Origin: Proteobacteria bacterium UBA7415
GTDB lineage: Bacteria; Pseudomonadota; Gammaproteobacteria; Arenicellales; Arenicellaceae
Assembly (NCBI GenBank): GCA_002470515.1
Contig: DKML01000015.1
Coordinates: 124,001-188,000 of the forward strand
DNA: 64,000 bases
Direction of reading: 5' to 3'
Position 1 is the first letter of the stretch. Every line of letters begins with the position of its first letter. The translations under genes and the position numbers were made by a program. Of this stretch, positions 54,461-63,866 are shown piece after piece. The notes beneath the pieces are model-generated. The model saw only the letters and a list, made by a program, of their open reading frames with translations. It had not been told where the DNA came from and ran no database searches.

Positions 54461-55591
54461 ATGTGCAATAAGGTCGATATCACTATCAACAAACAGTTTC
54501 AGTTTCTAGACGTGCTCAAAGCTGTTGGAAACATTACTTTAACCTGTGTTGGTCTATGTTTTTTCGCCACCAGCGCGCTAGCTAAACAGCCGCTATTTAA
54601 AAACGATACACCTCTTGATGCCGTATTGCGCATACCGTTAGCGCAAGCCTATAATCAGAAAGATGAAGATACTCGCCTCTATCTAGACGGTAATTTCAGC
54701 TTTAAAGAAGCGAATGACGAAATAGTCCGTATTCCTCTTAAAGTGAAGACGCGTGGGAACTATAGACGCGCGCATTGCAGTCTGCCACCCCTAAGACTGA
54801 ATTTCCCCAAGAAGACCGTTAAGAACACTCTTTTTCATGGCCAAGACAAAATGAAATTGGTCGGGCCGTGTCAGCCTGGTGGAATTTATAAAGACCTCGT
54901 AGGTTTGGAGTTTTTGGCCTATCAGATTTTTGAAACAGTGAGTGATTACGCTCTAGAAACACGGCCAATGAGTCTTAGCTATGTTGATCTGGATAAAAAG
55001 GTTAAACCGCGGACTACGTCTGCTTTCGTTATCGAAGACATTAGCGATCTTGCGAAGCGCAAAAACCTAAGGGCTATCGTGCCAGAGAAAGCGCTTCGAT
55101 CTGAGTTGGATTTGAACGAAACCGCGTTGCTCGAAATCTTCGAGCTATTTATTGCAAACAACGACTACTCAACGTTGATCGGTATGCCGGGCGATATGTG
55201 TTGCCACAACGTTCGAATGCTCGCGCCTAAAAAGAAAGCTACAGGGGCTGCCGCAGAACAAAAGCTTATTCCTGTGCCATATGACTTTGATATGTCGGGT
55301 TTGGTTGATGCGCCGTATGCCGCTCCACCTGGAACACTGCCGATTCGAAAAGTACGCCAACGTTATTTTAACGGATTGTGTAAAGACGATCAGTATTTTC
55401 AAGCGGCTATCGAAAAATTCAGAGTAAAAAAGCCAGAGATTATGGCGTTGGTAGACGATTCTGATCTCATTGGGTCTTCGATGAAAAAGAAGACTAGAGC
55501 TTTCTTTGAAGACTTTTATGAAATGGTCAATGAGCCTTCAAGATACGAGAAAGAAATTGTGGGTCGATGCAGAGGGACAACCGCTAGCTAA
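54461..55591 (+). CDS. Exported CotH-kinase-like protein
   Basis: The 376-residue protein has a signal peptide (core GNITLTCVGLCFFATSALA). The mature part contains KVKTRGNYRRAHC, PLRLNFPKK, GQDKMKLVGPC and PVPYDFDMSGLV, which resemble the CotH kinase-like family of spore-coat and surface proteins; the last motif has an Asp-Phe-Asp pattern like kinase metal sites. I assign the family with caution. It is near a DUF4956 gene, and the two families are often found together with a polyphosphate polymerase, which is not seen here. Confidence 0.55.
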   Translation: MCNKVDITINKQFQFLDVLKAVGNITLTCVGLCFFATSALAKQPLFKNDTPLDAVLRIPLAQAYNQKDEDTRLYLDGNFSFKEANDEIVRIPLKVKTRGNYRRAHCSLPPLRLNFPKKTVKNTLFHGQDKMKLVGPCQPGGIYKDLVGLEFLAYQIFETVSDYALETRPMSLSYVDLDKKVKPRTTSAFVIEDISDLAKRKNLRAIVPEKALRSELDLNETALLEIFELFIANNDYSTLIGMPGDMCCHNVRMLAPKKKATGAAAEQKLIPVPYDFDMSGLVDAPYAAPPGTLPIRKVRQRYFNGLCKDDQYFQAAIEKFRVKKPEIMALVDDSDLIGSSMKKKTRAFFEDFYEMVNEPSRYEKEIVGRCRGTTAS

Positions 55592-55600
55592 ACGAAAAGC

Positions 55601-56800
55601 CTATTGAACGGCGTGTTTAAGTTGTGTTTCGTCGCTCGAGCCTTGGTTGTAAGTTGGGCCTAACTGTTCGACTAGCGTACGTATATACGCTCTAATTCGA
55701 GTGGTGTCGTTAACCAGCTCACTCGCCTTTGTCAAATAGTCGATCTTTCCCTCTATGGTGGTCGGCAGCTTAAAGCGCTGACCGGCAACAATAGCGTAGG
55801 CCGCGTCTCCGATGAGTTCTAGTGCCGCATTTGAGCTGAAGTAGTAATCGGCCATGCCAGCATCAACTAAGATTACTTTGCCGCCAAATCTTGGCAAAAT
55901 TGTATTCACCAATGGTGTGTGTCCTACCACCATCCTCTCAACACCAAGATTGTTAAGAATTTCATCTAGAGCGGCTTCGTTCTCTTTTGTCTCAAGTTGT
56001 TCTGCCCAGCCGCGATACCAAAAAGGACCTTCGGGATCGTCTATAATAGAATCGGGTCCCCAGGTTCGCGGGTCGGCGATCTCAGCGCGCACACGCTTAT
56101 TGAGGTCTCTTAAGCGCATGTTTGCATACTTACTTGATATGCCTCCATGAACGAATACGGTATTACCCACGATTGCCGCGGCAGGATTCAGGCGCGTCCA
56201 TTTTCCGTACTCACCTAGATGATTCCACGCTTTGCGATGGGCGACAAAACCCGGCGGGTGTTCTTTATTCCATTCTTCACGATGGTTGTCAGCGAGTTCA
56301 AACTCTTCGCCTCTTGGCGTATTCGCTTTAAGCATAGCGACAGTCCGTTTGTAATAACTGTCGATTCGCTTTTGAGAACGCTTGTCGGCAAACGCAGCAT
56401 ACTCTCCGGGGTGTACGTAGCGTAAGTCGCCCGTTACATTCATTAGCTCGTGATTTCCTATCACTACAACGACCTTGCCCTCGGCTTTGCCAGCCTGCTT
56501 CTTTAGCTTGCGCATTAGATCAATAGCTTTGCGTGAGTCAGGGCCCCGATCAGTACTATCACCGAGTTGTACTAATGTCGCCTTTTCGCCAGACCAATTG
56601 TTTTTGTCGTCGATTAAGTTAGTCGATCGCAAGACGTCAACAAAGCGATTGAAATCACCATGAATATCGCCAATGGCAATAATTCTAGATGAGCTATCAA
56701 ATGAGGGATCGTTGACTGCCTCAACAGCCTTACCTTCACCGAACGCTGCGACCCAAAAGACGGCTAATAAAAAAATAAAAACGAATTTTAATATTTTCAT
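55601..56800 (-). CDS. Shewanella-like metallophosphatase, exported
   Basis: The 399-residue protein has an N-terminal signal peptide (core LKFVFIFLLAVFWVAAF) and PPP-family metallophosphatase motifs IAIGDIHGDFNRF, LVQLGDSTDRGPDS, VVIGNHELMN and MVVGHTPLV. This is the Shewanella-like phosphatase (SLP) group. Signal and motif order suggest a periplasmic Ser/Thr phosphatase or nucleotidase, substrate unknown. It lies 13 bases after the DUF4956 gene on the same strand and converges with the CotH-like gene. Confidence 0.8.
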   Translation of the reverse strand: MKILKFVFIFLLAVFWVAAFGEGKAVEAVNDPSFDSSSRIIAIGDIHGDFNRFVDVLRSTNLIDDKNNWSGEKATLVQLGDSTDRGPDSRKAIDLMRKLKKQAGKAEGKVVVVIGNHELMNVTGDLRYVHPGEYAAFADKRSQKRIDSYYKRTVAMLKANTPRGEEFELADNHREEWNKEHPPGFVAHRKAWNHLGEYGKWTRLNPAAAIVGNTVFVHGGISSKYANMRLRDLNKRVRAEIADPRTWGPDSIIDDPEGPFWYRGWAEQLETKENEAALDEILNNLGVERMVVGHTPLVNTILPRFGGKVILVDAGMADYYFSSNAALELIGDAAYAIVAGQRFKLPTTIEGKIDYLTKASELVNDTTRIRAYIRTLVEQLGPTYNQGSSDETQLKHAVQ

Positions 56801-56813
56801 ACTGGCCTAACTG

Positions 56814-57620
56814 TTATTCCGTTTCTCTTTTTTGCGGCGAGGTTTTAGTGTTGCTCTCGCCGTCAGTTGCCTTGGTCGTAGCGGCTTCTTTTTTAGCCGC
56901 AGCAACTTCGAGCTTCATTTGTAATTTCTGCTTTTTTTGATGCGCTGCATGTTGTGACTCTAGACCATCACCAAAAATGCAGACAAACAACGCCGTGTAA
57001 GAAAAGAATACCGTTATCACCACTGCAATATCTAAAGCATGAATACCTGCAGAAATTCCGACTGCAATCGCGACGAATATAAAGAGCGTGTCGAAGGTGT
57101 CACTCAGTGCTCTTCTGAACTGAACGCCAGCGACGATTCCGGCCAAACTAAAGGCTAGGGCGAGGCTATGCTGTACCACCATCACAATGCCAGCCACCAC
57201 AGCCGGTAACACCAGAGTGGTCTCATCTAAAGAATGATCGTGATCACCTTCTAAGTTAATAACTCTGTGTACCCAAGATACCGGAAGCATCAACAATATT
57301 GTGCCGAACATCGCGTAGAACAGTGAAAGGGCGTCGTCAAAAAGAAACTTATCGCTGGGGCTCGGCGGAGGCGCAGCTTTGAAGTCACTATCTTCATAGT
57401 CACCACTGAGCAGAGCGTCTTCTAATTGCGAAATCTCTAAATCAGGACCACCTGATAAATCGCTTACGCCACCTACAGGCATGCCATCGACGAATCCGGG
57501 TATGAATTTGACGCACAGTGCTACTAAGCTAAACAAAATGGCGTAATAAATGGTGACTCTGAATAGCACAGCCCACAGTGCGGTTCTGTCTTTATTGTTG
57601 GCAACGCAATGGTCTGTCAT
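56814..57620 (-). CDS. DUF4956-like membrane protein
   Basis: The 268-residue protein has five predicted membrane segments, one near residues 20-42 and four between about 100 and 215. The segment LAFSLAGIVAGVQFRRAL followed by FIFVAIAVGISAG matches the DUF4956 pattern. An acidic/Pro-rich loop (about 60-95) and a Lys/Ala-rich cytoplasmic tail (about 220-268) flank the core. The family's function is unknown. It precedes the phosphatase gene on the same strand. Confidence 0.72.
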   Translation of the reverse strand: MTDHCVANNKDRTALWAVLFRVTIYYAILFSLVALCVKFIPGFVDGMPVGGVSDLSGGPDLEISQLEDALLSGDYEDSDFKAAPPPSPSDKFLFDDALSLFYAMFGTILLMLPVSWVHRVINLEGDHDHSLDETTLVLPAVVAGIVMVVQHSLALAFSLAGIVAGVQFRRALSDTFDTLFIFVAIAVGISAGIHALDIAVVITVFFSYTALFVCIFGDGLESQHAAHQKKQKLQMKLEVAAAKKEAATTKATDGESNTKTSPQKRETE

Positions 57621-57719
57621 TGTTCGTTCTCGGCTGATTGAATTTGGTCAGCCCACACAGTAAAAGATTATTGGGTTTGACTCAAGGATGGTTGGAGATT
57701 GAAGGATATCCATCGACTG

Positions 57720-58565
57720 TCACATAGCTTCTTTCTCAGCCAAGCGCCAGAAGTACAATGCTGCTAAAAGAGCAACAACCGGGATGACCACTCCAAACTC
57801 ATCGACGTACCAAGCCGAATTTTGATCTACTACGGTCATCGGAGTAAAGACCTTTTGAACGAATATGTTTGAACTTGCGTGGTATAGAACGGCGCTCCAA
57901 ACACTATCAGTCTTGTATCTCAAGTAGGTCATGATGACTGAATTGGACATGATAAACAGTGTGAATAAACTGATTTGGAAAATAAGTGGCGTATAGCCAC
58001 TGCCATAAAAGCCTTTGATCATTAGAGGCCAGTGAAAAGCCGACCAGAGCACGCCGCTGATAAGCGCGACTCGCCCGAACGACATTAGTTTTGAAAGCTC
58101 TCCAACAAGAAAGCCTCGCCAGGCTATTTCTTCGCCAAATACTGAGGGAATCGACAGCAATAGGCTAAATGTTGCAGTCAGTAAAACATGAAACGCGATT
58201 ATGGAAGTGTCACTCCAGCCAGGGAGGTTGTAATCCTCTCGTGCGGTGTCGGCAAAGGAAGAGTTAAACTCTGCAAAGCCCAGCCCCCAAATAATTAAAT
58301 ATGAGAGCATCGCGATCGCCAGAGGGACTAAAAAACTTATCCATTGATAACGGTTGTCGCCCCACTTTAGACCTAACGACGAAAGCGGGCGCTTGAACAA
58401 AAAGCACGTTACTACAGCGGCTAAACCAACTGACATCATCAAGGGTGACGCACGTTCGAGTCTAAAAATCAGCCAGTATCCTACGCAGTAGAAAACGATG
58501 GTGAGGAGCAAGAATATGATTAGAGGGCGGATTGACGCTAGTGGTTTATTTTCTAATTGAGCCAT
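57720..58565 (-). CDS. CPBP family intramembrane metalloprotease
   Basis: The 281-residue membrane protein has about eight helices and the CPBP (CAAX/Abi) motifs: FGEEIAWRGFLVGEL near residue 145 (EExxxR) and VLWSAFHWPLM near 172 with the metal-site His. Related proteins process prenylated or bacteriocin peptides or confer immunity. The substrate is unknown. It lies 99 bases upstream of the DUF4956 gene on the same strand. Confidence 0.82.
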   Translation of the reverse strand: MAQLENKPLASIRPLIIFLLLTIVFYCVGYWLIFRLERASPLMMSVGLAAVVTCFLFKRPLSSLGLKWGDNRYQWISFLVPLAIAMLSYLIIWGLGFAEFNSSFADTAREDYNLPGWSDTSIIAFHVLLTATFSLLLSIPSVFGEEIAWRGFLVGELSKLMSFGRVALISGVLWSAFHWPLMIKGFYGSGYTPLIFQISLFTLFIMSNSVIMTYLRYKTDSVWSAVLYHASSNIFVQKVFTPMTVVDQNSAWYVDEFGVVIPVVALLAALYFWRLAEKEAM

Positions 58566-58820
58566 GGGTGGTCTTTAATCCTAAAAGCTTGAACATTAGA
58601 AGCTTAGTGTGTGGTTAGTGCTCTCCATGCTTAGATGCGCACTCGGGCTTTACGGATTCAAAAATGGGTTTTTTGGCGCGAGTTCTACTAAGTCGCGTGC
58701 TAAGTCCGCTAACCCTGGCAAGCGAGGGGCGAACGAATACAGGTTCTGCAGGGTTTAAACAATTTGGACGACATGTTTTTGGTCAGCTGACGCCATTTAT
58801 GGCATCTGCGATGCGAGAGC

Positions 58821-59315
58821 CTATTTCCGATCCAATTCTTCTAGTGGTTCTTTATATCCCTCACAAGACCATGAACGGACTGACTCTCCTCGCTCTTCTT
58901 TGCTGTATTTGTAAAACTTATCATCTTTTAATTCGGCGCCTAGGAACCAACTGTGCCCCTGAGACAAGATTGTTTCCTCGGGGTCTTCGTCGCCCAATCT
59001 GGCGCCGATTAATGAATCGACGGCGCAATCTTTTTCGTTATACAGACTACAGTTGTCGAATCCGAAGTGCACAGCCCTGTGCACCCGAGTGCGCTTAATC
59101 TTCAGATTGTGGCAACCCTCTAACTTTGACTTTTTGCTGGTGAAGCGTATTCGTTGACTTTGGCCATATTTGCTCATCTTGTACAGGCGCATTTGTGTCT
59201 TGCCTTCTGCCTGAGCAACGCTGATGCCAGTGCAACAGAACATTAGAACGCTTATTGCAGCGGTAACGGCAATCGATTTTCGAGCAGACGAACGTTGATT
59301 GATAATGGTAGTCAT
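58821..59315 (-). CDS. Exported Cys-containing protein of unknown function
   Basis: The product is 164 residues from the ATG at 59315; an ATG at 59384 would overlap the DUF2782 gene. A signal peptide (core SIAVTAAISVLMFCCTGISVAQAEG) precedes a mature region with four to five Cys (GCHNLK, DNCSLY, KDCAVD, WSCEGY) that could form disulfides. No family is recognised. It follows the DUF2782 gene by 22 bases on the same strand. Confidence 0.65.
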   Translation of the reverse strand: MTTIINQRSSARKSIAVTAAISVLMFCCTGISVAQAEGKTQMRLYKMSKYGQSQRIRFTSKKSKLEGCHNLKIKRTRVHRAVHFGFDNCSLYNEKDCAVDSLIGARLGDEDPEETILSQGHSWFLGAELKDDKFYKYSKEERGESVRSWSCEGYKEPLEELDRK

Positions 59316-59337
59316 AATTTTGAGGCAGGTTACGTTC

Positions 59338-59754
59338 TTACCAGCTGCCAAGCCGCCATTTGGCAATTCCTGGATTGTCGTCAATGTTATTAGTGCTTGT
59401 ATCGCTTAGGCCGTCGGCATCGTTATCTTCAATGTACTGTTTTGCACCTGAAGAGTGCTCTAACTCTATTGAGTAGACTTGGCCGTTTTCTCGCTTTCGT
59501 TCGGTAATTTTGGTTTTACCGAATAGGCGGTTAGCGCCGGTGTTGGTTGCGACTTCTTCTTGTGGTTCTTGCTGTGTGTATGGTGTTGTTTGAGAAGCGG
59601 CCTGCACTGAAGGCTCTGCCGTGCGCTCCACAGTAGGTGGTTGGGCGATATCATCGTTTTGAACAAAGGCAGCACTGCTCGCAGCCGCACCAATAAAGGC
59701 GATTGCAAGGGTCGAGCGTGCCAAATTTGATAAAGAGCTAGTAGAGATTAACAT
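59338..59754 (-). CDS. DUF2782 domain protein
   Basis: The 138-residue exported protein has an N-terminal signal segment (core STLAIAFIGAAASSAAF), a Gln/Thr/Pro-rich linker (about residues 33-75), and the DUF2782 pattern KITERKRENGQVYSIEL then YIEDNDADGLSD. DUF2782 genes commonly sit beside polA in gammaproteobacteria, as here. Function is unknown; the domain is small and periplasmic. Confidence 0.8.
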   Translation of the reverse strand: MLISTSSLSNLARSTLAIAFIGAAASSAAFVQNDDIAQPPTVERTAEPSVQAASQTTPYTQQEPQEEVATNTGANRLFGKTKITERKRENGQVYSIELEHSSGAKQYIEDNDADGLSDTSTNNIDDNPGIAKWRLGSW

Positions 59755-60016
59755 CAGACCACCGAGTATTTGAAGTTGGATAATCCATTCTAGACCTAGA
59801 CAGGGTTGTTGTAACCGTTAATTTTCCAAATTTAAGAAAGCAATGCGGGTGTTCGGTAGCCACGCTTGTTGGTATGGATGTTTTGATCTAACTGACTAAG
59901 TTCGTTATCTAGCCCAAGCAAAGCCGCGCGGACAAATTTGTACATCACTGCCGTGCTATTATTCAGCCTCAATCCATAGTGTTAAATATAGCGCTTAACC
60001 AAACTATTTTTCCTAA

Positions 60017-62722
60017 ATGAAATCCCCAGATCATATTTTAATCGACGGCTCTTCTTACATGTTCAGAGCTTTTTATGTTCCACAGCTCAAACGTATGCAA
60101 ACGCCAGATGGTCAGCCTACAGGCGCGATTTTTGGATTGATGAATATGGTTAAGAGTCTGATGACTGAATTTCCTGACGCAAATATAGTCGCAATTTTTG
60201 ATGCTAAGGGAAAGACCTTTCGCAACGACTTATACGCTGAATACAAAGCGAATAGGCCTCCCATGCCTGACGAGTTACGCAGTCAAATAGAACATATCCA
60301 TCGTGGTGTTAAAGCTTTAGGTTTGCCGCTGATTGCCATGCCCGATGTTGAGGCGGACGATGTAATCGGCACCTACGCCAAGCAAGCGAGCGACGCTGGG
60401 CAAACGGTATTGATTGCCAGTGGCGACAAAGACTTGGCCCAGGTTGTGAACGACAAAGTTCATATCGTCGATACCATGAAGAAGGTTATTTATGACGAAG
60501 CAGGCGTGGTCGAAAAATATGGAGTGCGTCCAGACCAAATGATCGATCTGCTGACATTGATGGGCGATAGTTCAGACAATATTCCAGGTGTGCCAAAAGT
60601 AGGGCCTAAGACCGCTGTAAAATGGTTAGATCAATATGGGAGTCTCGACGAGATCATTGCAAACGCCGGCGATATTGGTGGCAAGGTCGGCGAAAACTTG
60701 CGAGAGTTTATTCCGCAAATTCCGTTATCCAAAGACCTCGTCACAATTCGCTGTGAGCTGGATGTTGACCCCACCCTTGCTGACGCAAAAATGAAGGCAC
60801 AGGACCAAAAGGCGCTGATCGAGATCTATCAAGAGTTAGCGTTTAAAAAATGGTTGGCGGATCTGGGTGAAAAAGCTACAGCATCAGCGCCTGCCGACCT
60901 CGCACCGTTCACTAAAGGTGAATACGAAACCATTTTTGAAAAGGAAGTGTTCGAGCGGTGGGTTGAACAATTAGCCAACTCAAACGCGTTTGCGTTCGAT
61001 ACTGAAACCACCAGTTTGTCGGCTCAGCAAGCAGAACTGGTTGGTGTATCGTTTGCCTATGAGGTTGGCAAAGCCGCCTATGTTCCGGTAGGGCATAGAT
61101 ATATGGGTGCGCCAGATCAGCTAGACCTTGATTATGTCTTGAGCAAGCTTAAGCCCTTATTAGAAGACCCTGAGTTACCCAAGATTGGCCAGAATCTAAA
61201 GTACGATATCTCAGTGCTGGCGAATTACGACGTAGACGTGCAAGGGGGATTGTTCGATACGATGCTTGAGTCGTATGTGATTGACAGCGTGAGCAATCGT
61301 CACGACATGGATACCTTGTCAATAACCCATTTAGGCCATACGCCAGTTCCTTATTCAGAAGTCGCGGGCAAAGGTAAGTCTCAGATTACTTTTGATCAGG
61401 TGGACATAGAGCAGGCTGGGCACTACGCCGCTGAAGATGCTGATATTACGTTGCGCTTGCATCACAAGTTGATGCCTGTACTCATGCAAAACCCAGGGTT
61501 GCACCGCGTATACAATGAAATTGAACAACCTTTAATCAAGGTATTGTCAGACATCGAAGATCATGGCGTATTAATTGACGACACTATGCTCTTGCAACAA
61601 AGCCAAGAGCTAGCGAGTACCATGATGAAGGTTGAGACGTCGGCGTATGAGCTAGTGGGTCGTCAATTCAATATGGCCTCGCCCAAGCAGATCCAAGAGA
61701 TTTTGTACGACGAAATGGAGCTGCCGGTATTGCGCAAAACGCCTAAAGGCGCGCCGTCTACCGCAGAAGAAACGTTACAAGAATTGGCGCTGGAGCATGA
61801 GCTGCCTAAGTTGATTTTGGAGCACCGAAGTTTAGGCAAGCTAAAGTCGACTTATACAGACAAGCTACCGACTATGATCAATTCACGTACCGGCAGGGTA
61901 CACACGTCGTATCACCAAGCGGTGGCGGCGACAGGGCGGTTGTCGTCGAGCGATCCGAACTTGCAGAATATACCGATTCGTACTGCTGAAGGGCGTCGTA
62001 TTCGCGAAGCGTTTATTGCACCTAAGGGCAAATCTATAGTGGCCGCGGATTATTCTCAGATTGAATTGCGGATTATGGCGCACTTGTCTGGAGACGAAGC
62101 ATTGGTCAATGCGTTTAATAATAAGCTGGATATTCATAGCGCGACGGCTGCAGAGATATTTTCTATGAAGCTAGAAGATGTAGGCAGCGAACAGCGACGT
62201 TATGCTAAAGCCGTAAACTTTGGTTTGATTTACGGGATGTCTGCTTTTGGTCTTGCGCGACAGCTGAATGTTGAACGCAAAGAAGCTCAAAATTATATTG
62301 ATCAATACTTTGCGCGATATCCTGGTGTTAAAGAATACATGGATAGCACTCGCGAAAAGGCGCACGAAACAGGCTATGTCGAAACCTTGTTTGGCCGGCG
62401 GCTGTATTTGCCAGATATCAACGCGCGCAACCACAACATGCGTCAATACGCCGAACGCACAGCCATTAACGCGCCGATGCAGGGTACCGCAGCTGACATT
62501 ATAAAGCTTGCTATGATCGAAGTTGATCAGTGGTTGTCAGACAAGTCATTGGATACTCAGATGGTTATGCAGGTGCACGATGAATTGATACTTGAAGTAC
62601 CGAATGAGTCCGTCGAATCAATAATGAAATCTCTGTGCGAGATAATGCAAGACGTCGTGACTTTAAAAGTACCTCTTATTGTAGATGCTGCACACGCGGA
62701 CAATTGGTCAGCTGCGCACTAG
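60017..62722 (+). CDS. polA: DNA polymerase I
   Basis: The 901-residue protein has the 5'-nuclease domain (1-290; YKANRPPMPDEL, DVEADDVIGTYA), a 3'-5' exonuclease (about 310-495) with its Asp/Glu residues present in AFDTETTSL, GQNLKYDIS and YAAEDADIT, so proofreading is likely active, and the polymerase domain with DYSQIELRIMAHLSGDEA near 676, KAVNFGLIYGM near 733 and MQVHDELILE near 853. It fills gaps in repair and lagging-strand synthesis. It is divergent from the DUF2782 gene. Confidence 0.96.
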   Translation: MKSPDHILIDGSSYMFRAFYVPQLKRMQTPDGQPTGAIFGLMNMVKSLMTEFPDANIVAIFDAKGKTFRNDLYAEYKANRPPMPDELRSQIEHIHRGVKALGLPLIAMPDVEADDVIGTYAKQASDAGQTVLIASGDKDLAQVVNDKVHIVDTMKKVIYDEAGVVEKYGVRPDQMIDLLTLMGDSSDNIPGVPKVGPKTAVKWLDQYGSLDEIIANAGDIGGKVGENLREFIPQIPLSKDLVTIRCELDVDPTLADAKMKAQDQKALIEIYQELAFKKWLADLGEKATASAPADLAPFTKGEYETIFEKEVFERWVEQLANSNAFAFDTETTSLSAQQAELVGVSFAYEVGKAAYVPVGHRYMGAPDQLDLDYVLSKLKPLLEDPELPKIGQNLKYDISVLANYDVDVQGGLFDTMLESYVIDSVSNRHDMDTLSITHLGHTPVPYSEVAGKGKSQITFDQVDIEQAGHYAAEDADITLRLHHKLMPVLMQNPGLHRVYNEIEQPLIKVLSDIEDHGVLIDDTMLLQQSQELASTMMKVETSAYELVGRQFNMASPKQIQEILYDEMELPVLRKTPKGAPSTAEETLQELALEHELPKLILEHRSLGKLKSTYTDKLPTMINSRTGRVHTSYHQAVAATGRLSSSDPNLQNIPIRTAEGRRIREAFIAPKGKSIVAADYSQIELRIMAHLSGDEALVNAFNNKLDIHSATAAEIFSMKLEDVGSEQRRYAKAVNFGLIYGMSAFGLARQLNVERKEAQNYIDQYFARYPGVKEYMDSTREKAHETGYVETLFGRRLYLPDINARNHNMRQYAERTAINAPMQGTAADIIKLAMIEVDQWLSDKSLDTQMVMQVHDELILEVPNESVESIMKSLCEIMQDVVTLKVPLIVDAAHADNWSAAH

Positions 62723-62957
62723 TCATTAGCGTAATTAAACAATATTGGAGCTGAAGGGTCGTTTGAGCAACTCACTTTTACATTTTATTTAGTTGTTTGG
62801 TGCACGTTCAACGGCGTTGTTACACTATAATGAGAACTCGGATCCCAGCTTGATTCCTTGCTGGCTTAATACGCAGATATTTCAAAAAATCTTCACCAAT
62901 TTATCGACCCATCGCTTGGTACAGATATTGACTGCTTTTCCAACTATTGCTCAAACT

Positions 62958-63866
62958 ATGAATCTTGAATCTCTTAATTACAGCGCTAACATAGATAATG
63001 CGCGGATTGATAGCTTGGGCTATAAGACAAGAAGCAATTTTGCCTGCGTGTGTATATTTGTGATGCTTGCCGGGTTGCCCGACAGTCTTTTTGCACAGAC
63101 GGCATCTAATGCGTCGTTGCCACTTAGCCAAGCTCAGCTTCAGCAACTGGGCGAAGAGTTTAGTCGAGCTCACCGCCTGCAAGATCAAGGTGACGAACGA
63201 GCGGCGTTAGCGATCTATCAAAAAATCAACCAAGCACAACCCAAGCTGGTTGAGCCGTATATCAACATGGCGGCAATCTTTACGTCCAATGGCGAGCTGG
63301 ATAAGGCTCAACAAATTTTAGTGCGCGGTCTTGAGTCTGATCCAGCCAGCGCTCTACTCTTTACAGGTTTGCAGAAAGTATATGGTGCGCAAGCCTCTCA
63401 TTCTTACGCTCAAGCATTGGGCACCAAGTCCAAAGTTGAATCTAGGTTTGAGCTAGCCATAGTCGATTCGTTGGCTATGTCTGTCAACCTTATAGATAAC
63501 AGTCCGTCGCAGGAAATATCCGTAGCAGCGGATGATAACGAAGCGGTTGTTGCGAAGCTGGAACAAAGGCTAGTTATAGCCCAAACACAATTAGAGCAAG
63601 CGAGTTCTCAGCTTGATGAAAAAAACCGCGAGCTTGAGTTGGCTCAAACGGCGTTGGCAAATAGCCAACAGGCACGCGAACAGTTGTTGTCTAGTTACGT
63701 TTTCGAGGAACAAGCTAATAATAGCGAACTTGTTATTTCGGAAATTGAAACATCAAGGCCTGTTGCCGCGGAACCCGTCGTGACGCCCACTGTAGACCTA
63801 AATACGGTTATGATAGCTCGCGTGCGCAGCTGGGCGTCTGCGTGGAGCAGCGGCGCCAGCGTTTAA
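62958..63866 (+). CDS. TPR protein, probably truncated at its C-terminal NTF2-like (Cds6-type) domain
   Basis: The product is 302 residues from the ATG at 62958; an in-frame start at 62793 would add 55 residues without family features. It has a signal peptide (core FACVCIFVMLAGLPDSLFAQ), TPR-like repeats (about 80-150), and a coiled coil (about 190-250). The frame ends just after VRSWASAWSS, the first motif of a Cds6-type C-terminal domain; the rest of the domain continues in another frame. The gene is probably frame-disrupted and shortened, or the sequence has an error. Confidence 0.68.
   Translation: MNLESLNYSANIDNARIDSLGYKTRSNFACVCIFVMLAGLPDSLFAQTASNASLPLSQAQLQQLGEEFSRAHRLQDQGDERAALAIYQKINQAQPKLVEPYINMAAIFTSNGELDKAQQILVRGLESDPASALLFTGLQKVYGAQASHSYAQALGTKSKVESRFELAIVDSLAMSVNLIDNSPSQEISVAADDNEAVVAKLEQRLVIAQTQLEQASSQLDEKNRELELAQTALANSQQAREQLLSSYVFEEQANNSELVISEIETSRPVAAEPVVTPTVDLNTVMIARVRSWASAWSSGASV

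Noticed and set aside
58664..59098. 144-codon open frame on the plus strand
   Set aside because: It overlaps the better-supported exported protein gene on the minus strand and has no coding features of its own.
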